From assembly GCA_035303885.1 (NCBI GenBank), contig DATGRE010000173.1:1-6326 (forward strand): 6,326 nt of DNA, given 5' to 3'. The translations under genes and the position numbers were made by a program. Below the pieces are notes generated by a model. That model did not search any database. It saw nothing but the letters and a program-made list of their open reading frames with translations, and had not been told where the DNA came from. This DNA is from Zeimonas sp035303885. GTDB lineage: Bacteria > Pseudomonadota > Gammaproteobacteria > Burkholderiales > Burkholderiaceae_E. Below are positions 5,476-6,326 of the stretch, piece by piece (within the stretch, counting starts at the first letter, position 1; each line of letters opens with the position of its first letter).

Positions 5476-6326
5476 ATGAAACTTCTCGTGGTGGGCGCCG
5501 GCGGGCGCGAACACGCGCTCGCGTGGAAGCTGGCGCGCTCGCCGCGCGTGCGCCTCGTCTACGTCGCGCCCGGCAACGGCGGCACCGCACGCGAACCGGG
5601 ACTCTCGAACGTGGCGCTCGCCGATCCCGACGCGCTCGCCGACTTCGCCGAACGCGAAGGCGTCGCCTTCACCGTCGTCGGACCGGAGGCGCCGCTGGCC
5701 GCCGGCATCGTCGACCGCTTCCGCGCACGCGGCCTTCGCATCTTCGGTCCGACGCAACGCGCCGCACAGCTCGAGGCGTCGAAGCATTTCGCCAAGGCGT
5801 TCATGCAGCGCCACGGCATTCCCACCGCCGCCGCCGAGAGCTTCTCCGACGCCGCCGCCGCGCACGAGTACGTGGAGCGACGCGGTGCACCGATCGTGAT
5901 CAAGGCCGACGGACTCGCCGCCGGCAAGGGCGTCGTCGTCGCCACGTCCCTGTCGCAGGCGCACGAGGCGATCGACGCGATGCTCACCTCGAACCGCCTC
6001 GGCGCCGCCGGCGCACGCGTCGTCGTGGAAGACTTCCTGCACGGCGAGGAGGCGAGCTTTATCGTCCTCGTCGACGGGCGGAACGTCGTGCCGCTGGCGT
6101 CCAGCCAGGACCACAAGCGCCTGCACGATGGCGACCGCGGGCCGAACACCGGCGGCATGGGGGCGGTCTCGCCGACGCCCGCCGTCACGCCGCAGATCCA
6201 CGAACGCGTGCTGCGCGAAATCATTCGCCCGACGGTGGAAGGCATGGCCGCCGACGGCACGCCCTACACGGGATTCCTCTACGCGGGGCTGATGATCGAA
6301 CCCGACGGAACGGTGCGCACGCTCGA
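5476..6326 (+). CDS. purD: Phosphoribosylamine-glycine ligase (GAR synthetase), C-terminus cut by window edge
   Basis: PurD joins 5-phosphoribosylamine and glycine using ATP to form glycinamide ribonucleotide, the second step of de novo purine synthesis, in the cytosol. The window holds 283 codons plus two bases of a protein usually about 420-430 residues long. The N-domain begins MKLLVVGAGGREHALAWKLA with PGNGG at 32-36 and VGPEAPL at 68-74. The ATP-grasp part shows ASKHFAK (101-107), VIKADGLAAGKGV (141-153), VVEDFLHGEEASFI (183-196) and the signature QDHKRLHDGDRGPNTGGMGA (211-230), with TGFLYAGLM at 265-273. No frame break or missing motif is seen. ATG 5476 gives the canonical start, although the Shine-Dalgarno is weak (GGA about 11 bp upstream). 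The gene probably relies on transcription from the yebC side. The remaining ATP-grasp C-terminal lobe lies beyond the right edge. Confidence 0.98.
   Translation, partial: MKLLVVGAGGREHALAWKLARSPRVRLVYVAPGNGGTAREPGLSNVALADPDALADFAEREGVAFTVVGPEAPLAAGIVDRFRARGLRIFGPTQRAAQLEASKHFAKAFMQRHGIPTAAAESFSDAAAAHEYVERRGAPIVIKADGLAAGKGVVVATSLSQAHEAIDAMLTSNRLGAAGARVVVEDFLHGEEASFIVLVDGRNVVPLASSQDHKRLHDGDRGPNTGGMGAVSPTPAVTPQIHERVLREIIRPTVEGMAADGTPYTGFLYAGLMIEPDGTVRTL

Overview
This is a GC-rich (by eye near 70 %) proteobacterial chromosome segment with six protein-coding genes. It is most likely from a betaproteobacterium, probably Burkholderiales. That assignment is an inference from the yebC-purD pairing, from the protein sequences as I remember their relatives, and from the base composition; no rRNA or other phylogenetic marker is present. 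Coding density is high, and I see no tRNA, insertion sequence, CRISPR array or prophage gene.

The left half is on the minus strand. Reading in the direction of transcription, an HerA-like ATPase of the YjgR/DUF853 family (4522 to 2993) comes first. A 245-bp gap rich in inverted repeats follows. Then comes a tight gene set: NADPH:quinone oxidoreductase qorA (2747 to 1779), the tRNA t6A dehydratase tcdA (1764 to 883, 14 bp after qorA), and a sialyltransferase-like glycosyltransferase (879 to beyond position 1, 3 bp after tcdA). The spacing suggests that the last three are one transcription unit, probably started from a promoter near 2819-2855. qorA and tcdA are ordinary core-metabolism genes. 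The glycosyltransferase is the only accessory-looking gene and may mark the edge of a surface-polysaccharide locus to the left.

The right half is on the plus strand: yebC (4691-5422), then purD (5476 to beyond 6326), 53 bp apart and probably co-transcribed. The 168-bp divergent region between the HerA-like gene and yebC carries a -10-like element and two strong hairpins that would lie in the yebC leader.

I did not find convincing evidence of a new multi-gene system. The points most worth a second look are the truncated sialyltransferase-like gene, its same-frame junction with tcdA, the perfect palindromes ahead of qorA, and the tandem hairpins ahead of yebC.
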